DNA of 64,000 nt from Bradyrhizobium sp. in8p8 (GTDB taxonomy: Bacteria; Pseudomonadota; Alphaproteobacteria; Rhizobiales; Xanthobacteraceae), in assembly GCF_000426845.1 (NCBI RefSeq), contig NZ_AUGD01000006.1, positions 1 through 64,000 of the forward strand. Reading direction: 5' to 3'. The translations under genes were made by a program, and so were the position numbers. A model generated the notes under the pieces. It saw only the letters and a program-made list of their open reading frames with translations. It was not told the DNA's origin and searched no databases. Below, one piece after another: positions 15,916 through 24,405 of the stretch. Within the stretch, counting starts at the first letter, position 1, and every line of letters begins with the position of its first letter.

Positions 15916-17127
15916 TCAGGCGCGCAATGCGCCGCGGATACGCCCAATCCAACCGGGGTGCATTTGATCGACGCGGTGTGTCAGACTTCGCCGCAGGAAG
16001 TGCAACCGTCGCCGCACGTCCCAGCCGACACCATTGCGGGATGTCAGGGCTTGACGGAAGCGCGCCATCTTCAGCGACTGCTGGTCCGCTGCAATCTTCT
16101 CGCGATCGGAATAGAACTGCGAGATCTTCTCACGGCCCATGCCCGCGCTCATGAGCCATTGCGGCGCGTATTCGGTGCAGAGCCGGTCGACATCCACCAG
16201 CAGGCGGGCGACGCCCGTGCCGGCGGCGGGACAGTTGGTCTGGAACGCATCGCCGATGAGCACGACGCCGGGCAGCAGATGCCCTTCTACGACGGTCAGG
16301 TCCATCACCCAATTCTGGACCCTGTCGGTCACGCGGAAATCGCCGAGGTAGGAGCGCAATCCCGGCAGCAGGCGCAAGATTGTCGCTTCCGGTTCCCGGC
16401 GCAGTTCGCGCATGATTGGGTGGGTCGGATCGCGGAACATGAAGAGATTGGCCCGCATGCCGTCACGGACGGGAAACAAGCTCAGATAGTCGATGCCGTC
16501 CGCCGTACGTTCGCCATAGCAGGTGAGCGCTTCGAAATCGAACGGGATGCCGTCCCGGCGAGCGATCGTGAAGCCGAACGACACCGAGTGGCGCTCGGCC
16601 AGCACACGGCGCCTGATGCCGAGCTTGTAACCCAGGACTCCCGCCATGCCGGTGGCCAGAACGACGAGGCGCGCAGTCAAGCGCCGGCCGGAGGCCAGTT
16701 CGACATGCTGAACATCGTCGCCGTTGCTGATCGCTATGACCTCGTCGACGATCAGATTGGAGCAATCGGGGATCTGGCTACGCGCCGTGGCCACGAGGCT
16801 GGCATAGGAAAATCCATACGCCTGACCGACACTGACATCGACCACCTTGCCTTCGCGGATATTCAGCACCCGGTCATATCGGCAAGCGACATGCTCGAGC
16901 GCATCGATAAAGCCGAGCTTGCGAATCAAATCCAGTTGATGGCCGCCGATCTTCTCGACCCGGAACTCGTCCGGATAGACCGCGCGCTTGTCGACGAGAG
17001 CGACGCGATGCCCTGCCCGCGCCAACACGGCCGCCGCAAGCGATCCCGCAAGGCCGCCGCCGACGATCACGATCTCCGCGTTCTCGCCGCCATCGGCTGG
17101 CTCGGTTACGGGTCTATCCGTCGTCAT
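15916..17127 (-). CDS. FAD-dependent oxidoreductase (UbiH/geranylgeranyl reductase type)
   Basis: This 403-residue flavoprotein starts at ATG 17127. An N-terminal Rossmann motif, IVIVGGGLAGSLAAAVLARAG, is followed by LVDKR. A late GVVLIGDAFQTNCPAAGTG motif matches the second FAD-binding site of class A monooxygenases and reductases. The C-terminus is rich in Arg and His. Members hydroxylate or reduce small aromatic, lipid or isoprenoid substrates using NAD(P)H. Its orientation opposes both polysaccharide neighbours. The 27-nt convergent gap to the acetyltransferase suggests no shared transcript. The substrate is unknown. Confidence 0.8.
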   Translation of the reverse strand: MTTDRPVTEPADGGENAEIVIVGGGLAGSLAAAVLARAGHRVALVDKRAVYPDEFRVEKIGGHQLDLIRKLGFIDALEHVACRYDRVLNIREGKVVDVSVGQAYGFSYASLVATARSQIPDCSNLIVDEVIAISNGDDVQHVELASGRRLTARLVVLATGMAGVLGYKLGIRRRVLAERHSVSFGFTIARRDGIPFDFEALTCYGERTADGIDYLSLFPVRDGMRANLFMFRDPTHPIMRELRREPEATILRLLPGLRSYLGDFRVTDRVQNWVMDLTVVEGHLLPGVVLIGDAFQTNCPAAGTGVARLLVDVDRLCTEYAPQWLMSAGMGREKISQFYSDREKIAADQQSLKMARFRQALTSRNGVGWDVRRRLHFLRRSLTHRVDQMHPGWIGRIRGALRA

Positions 17128-17592
17128 GGCTGAGGCTCCCAAGGTTAACGGCCATTCCAGTGCAATTCTCTCGCCCGATGCCGCATCGCAGGGCCAAGTC
17201 CGGTCAATTCCGGAGATCGAGGTTAATGACTGGAAGTGCCAAATCTCGCGGCCGCCGTGCCGGCACGCGCCTTGCTCGGAATGCCCTGCAAGTCTCGCCT
17301 TCTGACAGCTTGGCGACATCCCAGCGGCCAACCCGTCCTTGACCGGCTGATCTCGCCTTGTTCGCTCGCGGATGGCGACGCCAAGCCGTCAATCGATTGA
17401 GCTGGACCTTGCACGATCTGGGACAATGAGGACGGCGATGTTCCAGACTGAAGCAGCCGGCGCCACCGCGACATCGTCGCCGCGGGCGAGTTCCTGCAAG
17501 TCGTCCATTAACACTCGCGGTTCTTCGACATGCTAGATTGTCGGCACTATCGGAACATGTCTCTCCGAGGGAGCGCTGCCCCTTAACCTTCC
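17128..17592. other. Divergent intergenic region, no gene recognised
   Basis: These 465 nt separate the flavoprotein and flippase starts. No ORF has both a ribosome-binding site and recognisable content. It should contain both promoters, but I found no convincing -35/-10 pair or operator. A loosely spaced CTTGGCG/CGCCAAG pair between about 17308 and 17385 is too weak to call. Confidence 0.4.
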
Positions 17593-18939
17593 ATGATCGA
17601 ATCCATCCTCCAGTTCATGCGGCGCGACGTCACGCGCGGTGTTGTCGGAACCATCCTCCTCAAGGTTGGCAGCGGCGTGCTCGCGTTTGCATTATTCTCG
17701 CTCGCGGCACGAACGATGTCGCCCGATGGGTTCGGTATCTTCGCGACCTGGCTTTCGGTCGCCCAGATCGCAGCCGTCATGGGACTGGTCGGCCAGGAAT
17801 CGCTGCTGGTCAGATTCCTGAACGAGTATCAGGTCGGCGGCCGGCCAGATCTTACCAAAGGCGTCCTGCTGTCGAGCTTCAAGATCACTTCAGCCGCAAT
17901 GCTGATCGTGATCACCGGGATCGCCGTCGTCGCGGGCGCGCGAGGCGATGGGTGGCTGCTGATCATTGCAGTGTCGGCCTACACGGCCGTCAATGCCGGC
18001 GTAATGCTCGGGAGCCAGATCGCACGCTCGCTCGTCAGCATCCTCATGGGGGAAGGCAATCGCGAGTTCTTCTGGCGAGCCATCGTGGTGCTGTTTCTAC
18101 TGGTCATGCTGCTCGGCCATCGGCAACTCGATCCCACTGAATTGTTCGCGGTGATGACAGTGGCCATGTCGGTAGGCCTGCTTGCGCAGATCGTTTCGAT
18201 CGCGCGAGTGTTGCCGGACTTGCGCAACACGCCGGCGCGATCCGAAACGCCCCGCTGGCGATCGAGCGCCCTTCACTTCTGGCTGGCATCGATCCTCGAA
18301 GCGGCGAACCAGTATTTCGACGTCATTCTGGTCTACTGGATGCTGGATCCGGCGACGGCCGGTGTCTACTTTGCGGCCTCGCGACTGGCCAACATCTTCG
18401 CCATGCTGTCCGCAGCGCTTTACACGTTCGGCGCGCGTCGACTTCCTTCACTGTATTTCAGCAAGAACCATCGGGAGTTCGAGCGAACCTTGCGATTGAT
18501 GGCGGAAGTGACAGCGCTTTGCGTTGTCGCCGGCCTCGCCATCATCTGGATTGGCGGCCCCTATCTCCTCAACCTGTTCGGACCGCACTTCACCGCACAG
18601 CATGCGGTCTTGATCGTGCTCGCGATCGGAACCGCCATCCAGGCAGCAGGCGGCCCCGCCGCTGCGATCCTGCAACTGACCGGCCATGAACGAATCTATG
18701 TTCCGGTCGTCGCCGTCAACGTCGCGTTGCGGCTCGCAGGATTCCTCGTCCTCATCCCCTGGCTCGGCGTGCTTGGCGCAGCGATTTCGGCGACCGTGTC
18801 GCTCTCGCTTGCAACCATTGCCCTGAACGTCCTCTGCCGCCGCCGGTCCGGAGTGGATCCTTCAATTCTCGTGCTCCTGCGCTTCTCTGGATGGAGGCGC
18901 GGCAACTATGCTGTCCGCGGCGCGGAGACGCGTGATTAG
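17593..18939 (+). CDS. Polysaccharide flippase (Wzx-like, MOP superfamily)
   Basis: This 448-residue inner-membrane protein has about twelve hydrophobic segments and no soluble domain. The opening (ILLKVGSGVLAFALFSLAARTM, then GFGIFATWLSVAQI) is typical of Wzx/RfbX flippases, which move lipid-linked sugar units to the periplasmic face. A central SSALHFWLASILEAANQYFD and late VALRLAGFLVLIPWLGVLGAA also fit. ATG 17593 was chosen as the first start in frame. The glycosyltransferase and beta-propeller genes downstream support a surface glycan pathway. The exported glycan is unknown. Confidence 0.88.
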   Translation: MIESILQFMRRDVTRGVVGTILLKVGSGVLAFALFSLAARTMSPDGFGIFATWLSVAQIAAVMGLVGQESLLVRFLNEYQVGGRPDLTKGVLLSSFKITSAAMLIVITGIAVVAGARGDGWLLIIAVSAYTAVNAGVMLGSQIARSLVSILMGEGNREFFWRAIVVLFLLVMLLGHRQLDPTELFAVMTVAMSVGLLAQIVSIARVLPDLRNTPARSETPRWRSSALHFWLASILEAANQYFDVILVYWMLDPATAGVYFAASRLANIFAMLSAALYTFGARRLPSLYFSKNHREFERTLRLMAEVTALCVVAGLAIIWIGGPYLLNLFGPHFTAQHAVLIVLAIGTAIQAAGGPAAAILQLTGHERIYVPVVAVNVALRLAGFLVLIPWLGVLGAAISATVSLSLATIALNVLCRRRSGVDPSILVLLRFSGWRRGNYAVRGAETRD

Positions 18940-19074
18940 CTGCCATTGCGCGGCCGCTCGGTCCCCAATCACGCTTCGGCAGCGCGCAAGACAGGTTGGT
19001 TAACGTGCTCGCCGCATATGGGCCTGCAACCAGCGGAGTTGCGGCGCGAACGATGTTGTGACCACAGCCTGGCA

Positions 19075-19135
19075 TTAACTCCGTTTGCCGCTAGTCGGTG
19101 TCCATGCGGCGCCTGCATGGTAGGTACGGAGTTAA
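19075..19135. repeat. Nested inverted repeat upstream of the glycosyltransferase
   Basis: TTAACTCCGT (19075-19084) pairs perfectly with ACGGAGTTAA (19126-19135). Inside the 41-nt loop, CCATGC (19102-19107) pairs with GCATGG (19115-19120). The element lies 39-99 nt before the GTG start of the glycosyltransferase and just ahead of a GAAGG purine stretch. It could be an RNA leader structure or a DNA operator. Confidence 0.5.
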
Positions 19136-19173
19136 GAAGGTGAAGATTTCGTTTCTTTGGCGGGTCAGGATCC

Positions 19174-20349
19174 GTGCTCCACTATCAACCGAAAAGGGAA
19201 CCGGGCGAAGCGAGCGCAACGGCACTCGCCCGGAATGACGGAGACGGGCCGAAGTTGCACGTGCTTCTCGCGCAGACCCAGGCAGAGAACGCCGGTGCGC
19301 AGGAGATATCCCGGCTTCTCGGCGCCGGCCTAACCGCTCGCGGCTATCGGGTCACCAATCTGTTCTTCTTTCGCAAATCAGATTCGTTCGATGAGCCGCC
19401 CGATACACTGTATTGCGCGCCGCGCCGGCCGGGCAATCCGGTGGCATTGCTGCGGATGCTGTGGACGCTCAGGCACCATCTCAGGACCACCCGGCCCGAC
19501 GCCGTCCTGACGTTCCAGCATTTCGGCAACGTCATCGGCGGCAGTGTGACGCGCCTCGTCAGCCGCGCGCCTGTCGTCGCAAATCAGGTCTCGTCCGCGC
19601 TGTCGATGAGCTGGCCCGTCCGTACCGCCGATATCGTGATGGGCAGCCTCGGCTTCTTTGACCGCATCACGCTCAATTCGAAGGACATGGAACGCGAGTA
19701 CTCGCGCTATCCCGCGGCCTACCGGTCACGCATGGTGCATGTGCCGCATGGCTTCGACGACAAGGCCCTCACGCTGTCGAAGGAGGTTGCTCGACAAGAG
19801 TTCAACCTGCCGCAGGATTGCATCTTGCTGGGCTGCGCAGCACGGCTGCATCCGCACAAGCGGCTCGATATGGCGATACGTCTGCTGCCTGAGCAACCGT
19901 CCTGGCACCTTGCGCTCGCCGGCCAGGGCGCCGACGAGGCGCGGCTGAGGCAGCTTGCGCGTGACATGAAAGTATCAGACCGACTGCATCTGCTCGGGGA
20001 AATCCCTCCCGGCCGGATGGCGGACTTCCTCGCCTGTCTGGACGTCTTCGTATTTCCGACGCAGGCAGAAACCTTCGGTCTGGCCGCGGTCGAGGCTGCG
20101 AATGCCGGTGTTCCCTCCGTCGTGACTGATCTCCCCGTCCTGCGCGAAGTGTTGTGTTACGAAGGACGACCGACTGCGCTCTTCGTCGATGCCTCCGACC
20201 ATGCACAGCTCTCCGCGGCCGTCTCCAGGCTGCTGACGGACAAGCAACTGAGCGTCGAGCTGCGACAAAACGCCAAAGGCCTGCGATTGCGCTATTCGGT
20301 AGATGCTATGGTGGAGGAATACGTTCGCATTCTCGAGCAGGTCACTTGA
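19174..20349 (+). CDS. Glycosyltransferase family 4
   Basis: This 391-residue GT-B enzyme probably transfers a sugar from a nucleotide donor to a lipid-linked acceptor at the inner membrane. The N-terminal half has LHVLLAQTQAENAGAQEISR, a glycine-poor GT4 acceptor loop. The C-terminal half carries CAARLHPHKRLDMAIRL, LHLLGEIPPGRMADFLACLDVFVFPT and the E-x7-E-like QAETFGLAAVEAANAGVPSV, which contacts the donor sugar. GTG 19174 is the best in-frame start, with AGGA just upstream. The first 25 residues are poorly conserved in style, so the start could be later. A nested inverted repeat precedes it. Confidence 0.87.
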   Translation: MLHYQPKREPGEASATALARNDGDGPKLHVLLAQTQAENAGAQEISRLLGAGLTARGYRVTNLFFFRKSDSFDEPPDTLYCAPRRPGNPVALLRMLWTLRHHLRTTRPDAVLTFQHFGNVIGGSVTRLVSRAPVVANQVSSALSMSWPVRTADIVMGSLGFFDRITLNSKDMEREYSRYPAAYRSRMVHVPHGFDDKALTLSKEVARQEFNLPQDCILLGCAARLHPHKRLDMAIRLLPEQPSWHLALAGQGADEARLRQLARDMKVSDRLHLLGEIPPGRMADFLACLDVFVFPTQAETFGLAAVEAANAGVPSVVTDLPVLREVLCYEGRPTALFVDASDHAQLSAAVSRLLTDKQLSVELRQNAKGLRLRYSVDAMVEEYVRILEQVT

Positions 20350-20380
20350 CCTGAATAGGGTTGTAAGAGATTGGCTCGAC

Positions 20381-21916
20381 ATGATCATCGAGTTTCGCTG
20401 TGAGCGCGAGTACGCGCGGCAATGGATGGACCGCGAGATGCTGTCCGTCGATGGCCGAGACGTTCCGGTTCAGATCGTATGGATGCCAACGGCGGAGGCG
20501 CGGCCCGCAGGTCTCGATGCCCTGTTCGAGCTCGAACGCATGGTGTTGCGCAAGGGCAAGCGCAGCGGCGCCGACAGACTGAAGGTCATTCCGGAACGGG
20601 CATCGGCTGACGGCGACGCGGCGGACGTGATCGTCGATTTTACGAGCGCCGCGCGGGATCCCAACTGCTCTGCCCGACTGTATCTTCGTCCGCTCTTCAA
20701 TGAAGCCGCAGGCGAAAACGCCGCGCTGGCCGCCATTCTCGCCGGCGACCTGCCCGTGATCGACATCATCAACGAGATCGACGGTTCAGTTCTCGACCGC
20801 GGCCATCCATCGGCGGAGATTGCCGCGGGCCTCAGCGGCGCGCTTGAAACGGTCATGGCGCGAACCCTGACCATGGTGGCGGCGATCCTGTCGGGAAGGC
20901 CGCGCATTGTCCCGCAGTTGGCCCGGCCGGCCGGAAATGGCCCACGCCGCGGACCCGCCGGCTTTGTTGCTCGCGGCCTTGCCGTATCGATCGCAAAAGA
21001 GATTTATCGTCTCTGCTGCTATGCTCCGCATTGGCATATCGGCTGGCGCTTCAATGATGGCGCGGGCGTCTGGCAGACCGGAGATCTGTCGGGCCCAAGC
21101 TGGACGGTTCTGGGAGATCCTGGAAACCACTTCTACGCAGATCCCTTTCCCATCACGTGGCAGGGACGAACTTTCGTCTTCTTTGAGGATCTCGATCACC
21201 GCGTCGGAAAGGGCATCATTTCGGCGATCGAGTTCAACGACGCGGGCCCGGTGGGAGAAGTCGTGCCTGTGCTGGAGGAGCCCTGGCACCTCTCCTATCC
21301 CTTTCTGATCGAGAGCGACGGCGCCCTGTGGATGATCCCGGAGAGCTCGCTTAACGGCGACGTCACGCTCTACAAGTGCGTTCGTTTTCCGGACAAGTGG
21401 GAGCGGCACGCGACGCTGCTGTCCGGACTTGAACTGGCGGACGCGACCATCACGCAGCATGACGGCCTGCATTATCTGTTTGGCGCTTGGCGCGACGGAA
21501 CCGGCGGTTATTCGGATTCGCTCGCGATCTATTGCGCCGATCGTCTCTTGGGACCCTGGTCGCCCCACGCCAGCAATCCGGTCCTCATCGACCGCGCAAG
21601 CACGCGGCCGGCGGGGAATTTCGTCACCCTCAATGGCAAATTGTGGCGACCGGTCCAGGACTGTTCCGATGGCTACGGCGCAGCCCTTGCGCTAGCGGAG
21701 GTCGTCGAACTGTCGCCGACGACATTCAGGCAGATCGTCCGCCACTCGCTGAGGCCAGGACCGCTTTGGCCGGGCAGGAAGCTGCACACGCTGAACCGCT
21801 GCGGCCGGCTCGAGGTGATCGACGGATCGCGCGTTCAACCCAAAACTCGCGCATTCGCAAGTCAATTTCCGTCGATGGTCTCGTCTGCACGAACCAGCCC
21901 GAGTTCGACTGTTTGA
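20381..21916 (+). CDS. Formyltransferase-like / GINT1-type beta-propeller protein
   Basis: This 511-residue protein starts at ATG 20381. Residues 1-170 resemble the small-molecule formyltransferase-like domain seen in rhizobial sugar-modifying proteins, with VIVDFTSAARDP and SARLYLRPLFNEAAGENA. Residues 190-490 form a five-bladed propeller with repeated W-x-D-type blades: HFYADPFPITWQGRTFVFFE, HLSYPFLIESDGALWMIPE and RPAGNFVTLNGKLWRPVQD. That region matches the N-terminal domain of plant glucosamine inositolphosphorylceramide transferase and GH43-like folds. It lies 31 nt after the glycosyltransferase, in one unit. I infer a role in decorating the glycan made here. No reaction is assured. Confidence 0.7.
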   Translation: MIIEFRCEREYARQWMDREMLSVDGRDVPVQIVWMPTAEARPAGLDALFELERMVLRKGKRSGADRLKVIPERASADGDAADVIVDFTSAARDPNCSARLYLRPLFNEAAGENAALAAILAGDLPVIDIINEIDGSVLDRGHPSAEIAAGLSGALETVMARTLTMVAAILSGRPRIVPQLARPAGNGPRRGPAGFVARGLAVSIAKEIYRLCCYAPHWHIGWRFNDGAGVWQTGDLSGPSWTVLGDPGNHFYADPFPITWQGRTFVFFEDLDHRVGKGIISAIEFNDAGPVGEVVPVLEEPWHLSYPFLIESDGALWMIPESSLNGDVTLYKCVRFPDKWERHATLLSGLELADATITQHDGLHYLFGAWRDGTGGYSDSLAIYCADRLLGPWSPHASNPVLIDRASTRPAGNFVTLNGKLWRPVQDCSDGYGAALALAEVVELSPTTFRQIVRHSLRPGPLWPGRKLHTLNRCGRLEVIDGSRVQPKTRAFASQFPSMVSSARTSPSSTV

Positions 21917-21970
21917 TCCGCATTTCGCTCGCCCATCGGCTCACGGCTATCGGAGCTCTCGCGTGTCCCG

Positions 21971-22894
21971 TCACTTGGCCGCGTCGATCCAGATACCCGG
22001 AGGTGAATGCTCGCGGATGTGGCTGACCAGGAAGTCCGAGAAGACCCTGATCTTCGCGGGCAGCCTGACGCGGTTTTGATAGGCGATGTTCATGGTGAGC
22101 AGAGGCAGCTCCCAGCCCATCAGGACCGGCACCAGCCGGCCCGCCGCGATGTCGCCCTGCACGATGTAGAGCGGCTGGATCAGGATGCCGAGCCCTGCAC
22201 GCGCCGCACCACAGATGATCTGGCCGTCATTGCTGTCGAGTGTCGGCGCGATGCGAATGGTCTGCGTGGTGCTGCCCTGGCTGAGCCGCAGCGAATACGG
22301 ATCGTTGGCAAGGTTGTAGATCAGCATGTTGTGGCGGGCGAGATCAGCAGGATGCTCCGGCCGGCCATGCTTCTCCAGGTAAGAGGGAGCTGCCGCAAGC
22401 ACACGATGCATCTGGCCGATGCGGCGGACGATGATGTTGGAATCCGGCTCGTGCTCGCGCGTGCGGATCGCAACGTCAATGCCGGCTTCGATGAAGTCGG
22501 GATAGCGGTTTGCACTGATGATCTGCACGCTGAGATTGGGGTAGAGCGCGCGGAAGGCGGGCAGCATCGGCGCCAGATAGATCATCGCGAAGGAGAGCGA
22601 GCTCGTTACGCGCAGCATGCCCTTGGGTGACAGCGCGCGGTCGGAGACGGCGTCCTCGGCCTCGGCCAATTCGTTCAAGAGCGTGCTGCAGCGCTGCAGT
22701 AGCTCCTGTCCGGCTTCAGTCAGCCATTGCCGGCGGGTGTTGCGTTCGATCAGCCGGACCGCAAGCCGCTCCTCCAGCGCGCTGAGGTGACGACTGACAG
22801 CCGCGTTCGACATCCGCAGAGCTTCGGCGGCTTTGGAGAGACTGCCGAGTTCAGCGGTTTTGGAGAAGACCTCGAGCTGGAGCAGTCGGTCCAT
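21971..22894 (-). CDS. LysR-family regulator of the aromatic catabolic operon
   Basis: This 307-residue regulator has an N-terminal winged HTH (residues 1-60, GSLSKAAEALRMSNAAVSRHL) and a periplasmic-binding-like effector domain (residues 90-295). It is transcribed away from the catabolic genes across a 107-nt spacer. That is the standard LysR arrangement for autorepression and inducer-dependent activation of the neighbour. The effector is probably a pathway intermediate such as a hydroxylated aromatic or maleylacetate. A T-N11-A box could not be picked out with confidence. Confidence 0.9.
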   Translation of the reverse strand: MDRLLQLEVFSKTAELGSLSKAAEALRMSNAAVSRHLSALEERLAVRLIERNTRRQWLTEAGQELLQRCSTLLNELAEAEDAVSDRALSPKGMLRVTSSLSFAMIYLAPMLPAFRALYPNLSVQIISANRYPDFIEAGIDVAIRTREHEPDSNIIVRRIGQMHRVLAAAPSYLEKHGRPEHPADLARHNMLIYNLANDPYSLRLSQGSTTQTIRIAPTLDSNDGQIICGAARAGLGILIQPLYIVQGDIAAGRLVPVLMGWELPLLTMNIAYQNRVRLPAKIRVFSDFLVSHIREHSPPGIWIDAAK

Positions 22895-23001
22895 TTTTAC
22901 GGAATGAGGAAAAGAGACTTACAAAGTTTGACCTTTATTTCCGATTTCTGCAAGGCAAAATGGCGCCAACAAAACACCGTCGCAGGCGAGGAAACAGGGA
23001 A

Positions 23002-23325
23002 ATGTCGGGCCCGATCAGGCACATCGTGATGTGGCGGCTGCGCGGGGAGACCCCAGAGGAGCGCTCCGCCGCACGGCTCAAGGTCAAGACCCTGTTCGAG
23101 GGCCTGATGGGTCGGATCGACGGCCTCACCCACGTCGAGGTCGGCATGGACGTCAGCGCGGTCGATTACGCATGCGACGTGGTCCTGCTCTCCGAATTCA
23201 AGGACCAAGCCGCCCTTACCGCCTACGCCAACCACCCGGAACATCTGCGCGTGCGCGAGGCGCTGGGCGACTTGCGCATCGGGCGCTACCAGGTCGATTA
23301 TCCCATCGAAGAGACCGGCGCATGA
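23002..23325 (+). CDS. Dabb-domain (stress-responsive alpha/beta barrel) protein
   Basis: This 107-residue protein starts at ATG 23002 (RBS in gaggaaacaggga). It has the Dabb hallmarks: IRHIVMWRL at the start, a central helix, then ACDVVLLSEFKDQAALTAYANHPEH and a final YQVDY. Dabb proteins form small dimeric barrels, and some are enzymes on polyketide or aromatic intermediates. Here it is the first gene of the catabolic operon, and its stop overlaps the maleylacetate reductase start (ATGA). A role in handling a ring-cleavage intermediate is inferred. Confidence 0.85.
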   Translation: MSGPIRHIVMWRLRGETPEERSAARLKVKTLFEGLMGRIDGLTHVEVGMDVSAVDYACDVVLLSEFKDQAALTAYANHPEHLRVREALGDLRIGRYQVDYPIEETGA

Positions 23326-24401
23326 TCGGTTCGTTCACCTTTGAAAACTTGCCCTCCCGCGTCGTGTTCGGCAGCGGAACGCTTGCGCAAGCCGCGGCCG
23401 AAATCGAGCGGCTCGGCGGCAAGCGCGCGCTGATCCTGACGACCCCGCAGCAGGAGAATCAAGGCAGGAACCTGGGCACGGCTCTCGGCCCGCTCTATGC
23501 CGACATCTTTCCCGGCGCCACCATGCACACGCCGGTGGAGGTCACGGAACGCGCGCTCGCCGTGATGAAAGCCTGTGCGGCCGACTGCGTCGTCGCGCTC
23601 GGCGGCGGCTCGACCACCGGCCTCGGCAAGGCGCTGGCCCTGCGCACCGGCGTCAACCAGCTCTGCATTCCCACCACCTATGCCGGCTCCGAGATGACGC
23701 CGATCGTCGGCCAGACCGAGAACGGCCTCAAGACCACGGTGCGCGATGCGGCGATCCTGCCGGAGACCGTGATCTACGATGTCGATCTCACCCTGACGCT
23801 GCCGGCGAGCCTCGCCGCCACATCCGGCATCAATGCGATCGCGCATGCTGTCGAGGCGCTCTACGCACGCGATACCAATCCAGTGACGTCGCTGATGGCG
23901 GAAGAAGGCATCCGTGCGCTGGCGCGCGCCCTGCCCGCGATCGCCACGAACAGCAACGATCGCGAGGCACGCACCGAAGCACTCTACGGCGCCTGGCTGT
24001 GCGGCGTCTGCCTCGGCACAGTCGGCATGGCGCTGCATCACAAGCTCTGCCACACGCTCGGCGGCACTTTCGACCTGCCGCACGCCGAAACACACACCAT
24101 CGTGCTGCCGCATTCCCTCGCCTACAACGCACCGGCCGTGCCCGATACGATGACGCGCATCTCGCGCGCAATCGGCGCCACTGACGCATCCCAAGGACTC
24201 TTCGAACTGGCGAGGCGGCTGGGTGCCACGCTCGCGTTGCGCGATATCGGCATGCCCGAGAGCGGAATCGATAAGGCTGCCGATCTTGCGGTCACCAATG
24301 CGTACTGGAATCCGCGCCCGCTTGAACGGAACGCCATCCGCGACCTGATCGCACGGGCCTGGGCCGGCGAGCCGCCGGGCGCCATTAAAGCTGCGGCTTG
24401 A
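23322..24401 (+). CDS. Maleylacetate reductase
   Basis: This 359-residue member of the iron-dependent alcohol dehydrogenase superfamily would reduce maleylacetate to 3-oxoadipate with NAD(P)H, after ring cleavage of hydroxyquinol. The nucleotide site is seen in VVALGGGSTTGLGKALAL. The metal-site region includes GINAIAHAVEALYA and MALHHKLCHTLGGTFDLPHAETHTIVLPH. Length and motifs match maleylacetate reductases rather than alcohol dehydrogenases. ATG 23322 overlaps the Dabb stop. Pairing with the intradiol dioxygenase at 26.7 kb supports the call. Confidence 0.88.
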   Translation: MIGSFTFENLPSRVVFGSGTLAQAAAEIERLGGKRALILTTPQQENQGRNLGTALGPLYADIFPGATMHTPVEVTERALAVMKACAADCVVALGGGSTTGLGKALALRTGVNQLCIPTTYAGSEMTPIVGQTENGLKTTVRDAAILPETVIYDVDLTLTLPASLAATSGINAIAHAVEALYARDTNPVTSLMAEEGIRALARALPAIATNSNDREARTEALYGAWLCGVCLGTVGMALHHKLCHTLGGTFDLPHAETHTIVLPHSLAYNAPAVPDTMTRISRAIGATDASQGLFELARRLGATLALRDIGMPESGIDKAADLAVTNAYWNPRPLERNAIRDLIARAWAGEPPGAIKAAA

Positions 24402-24405
24402 AGCG

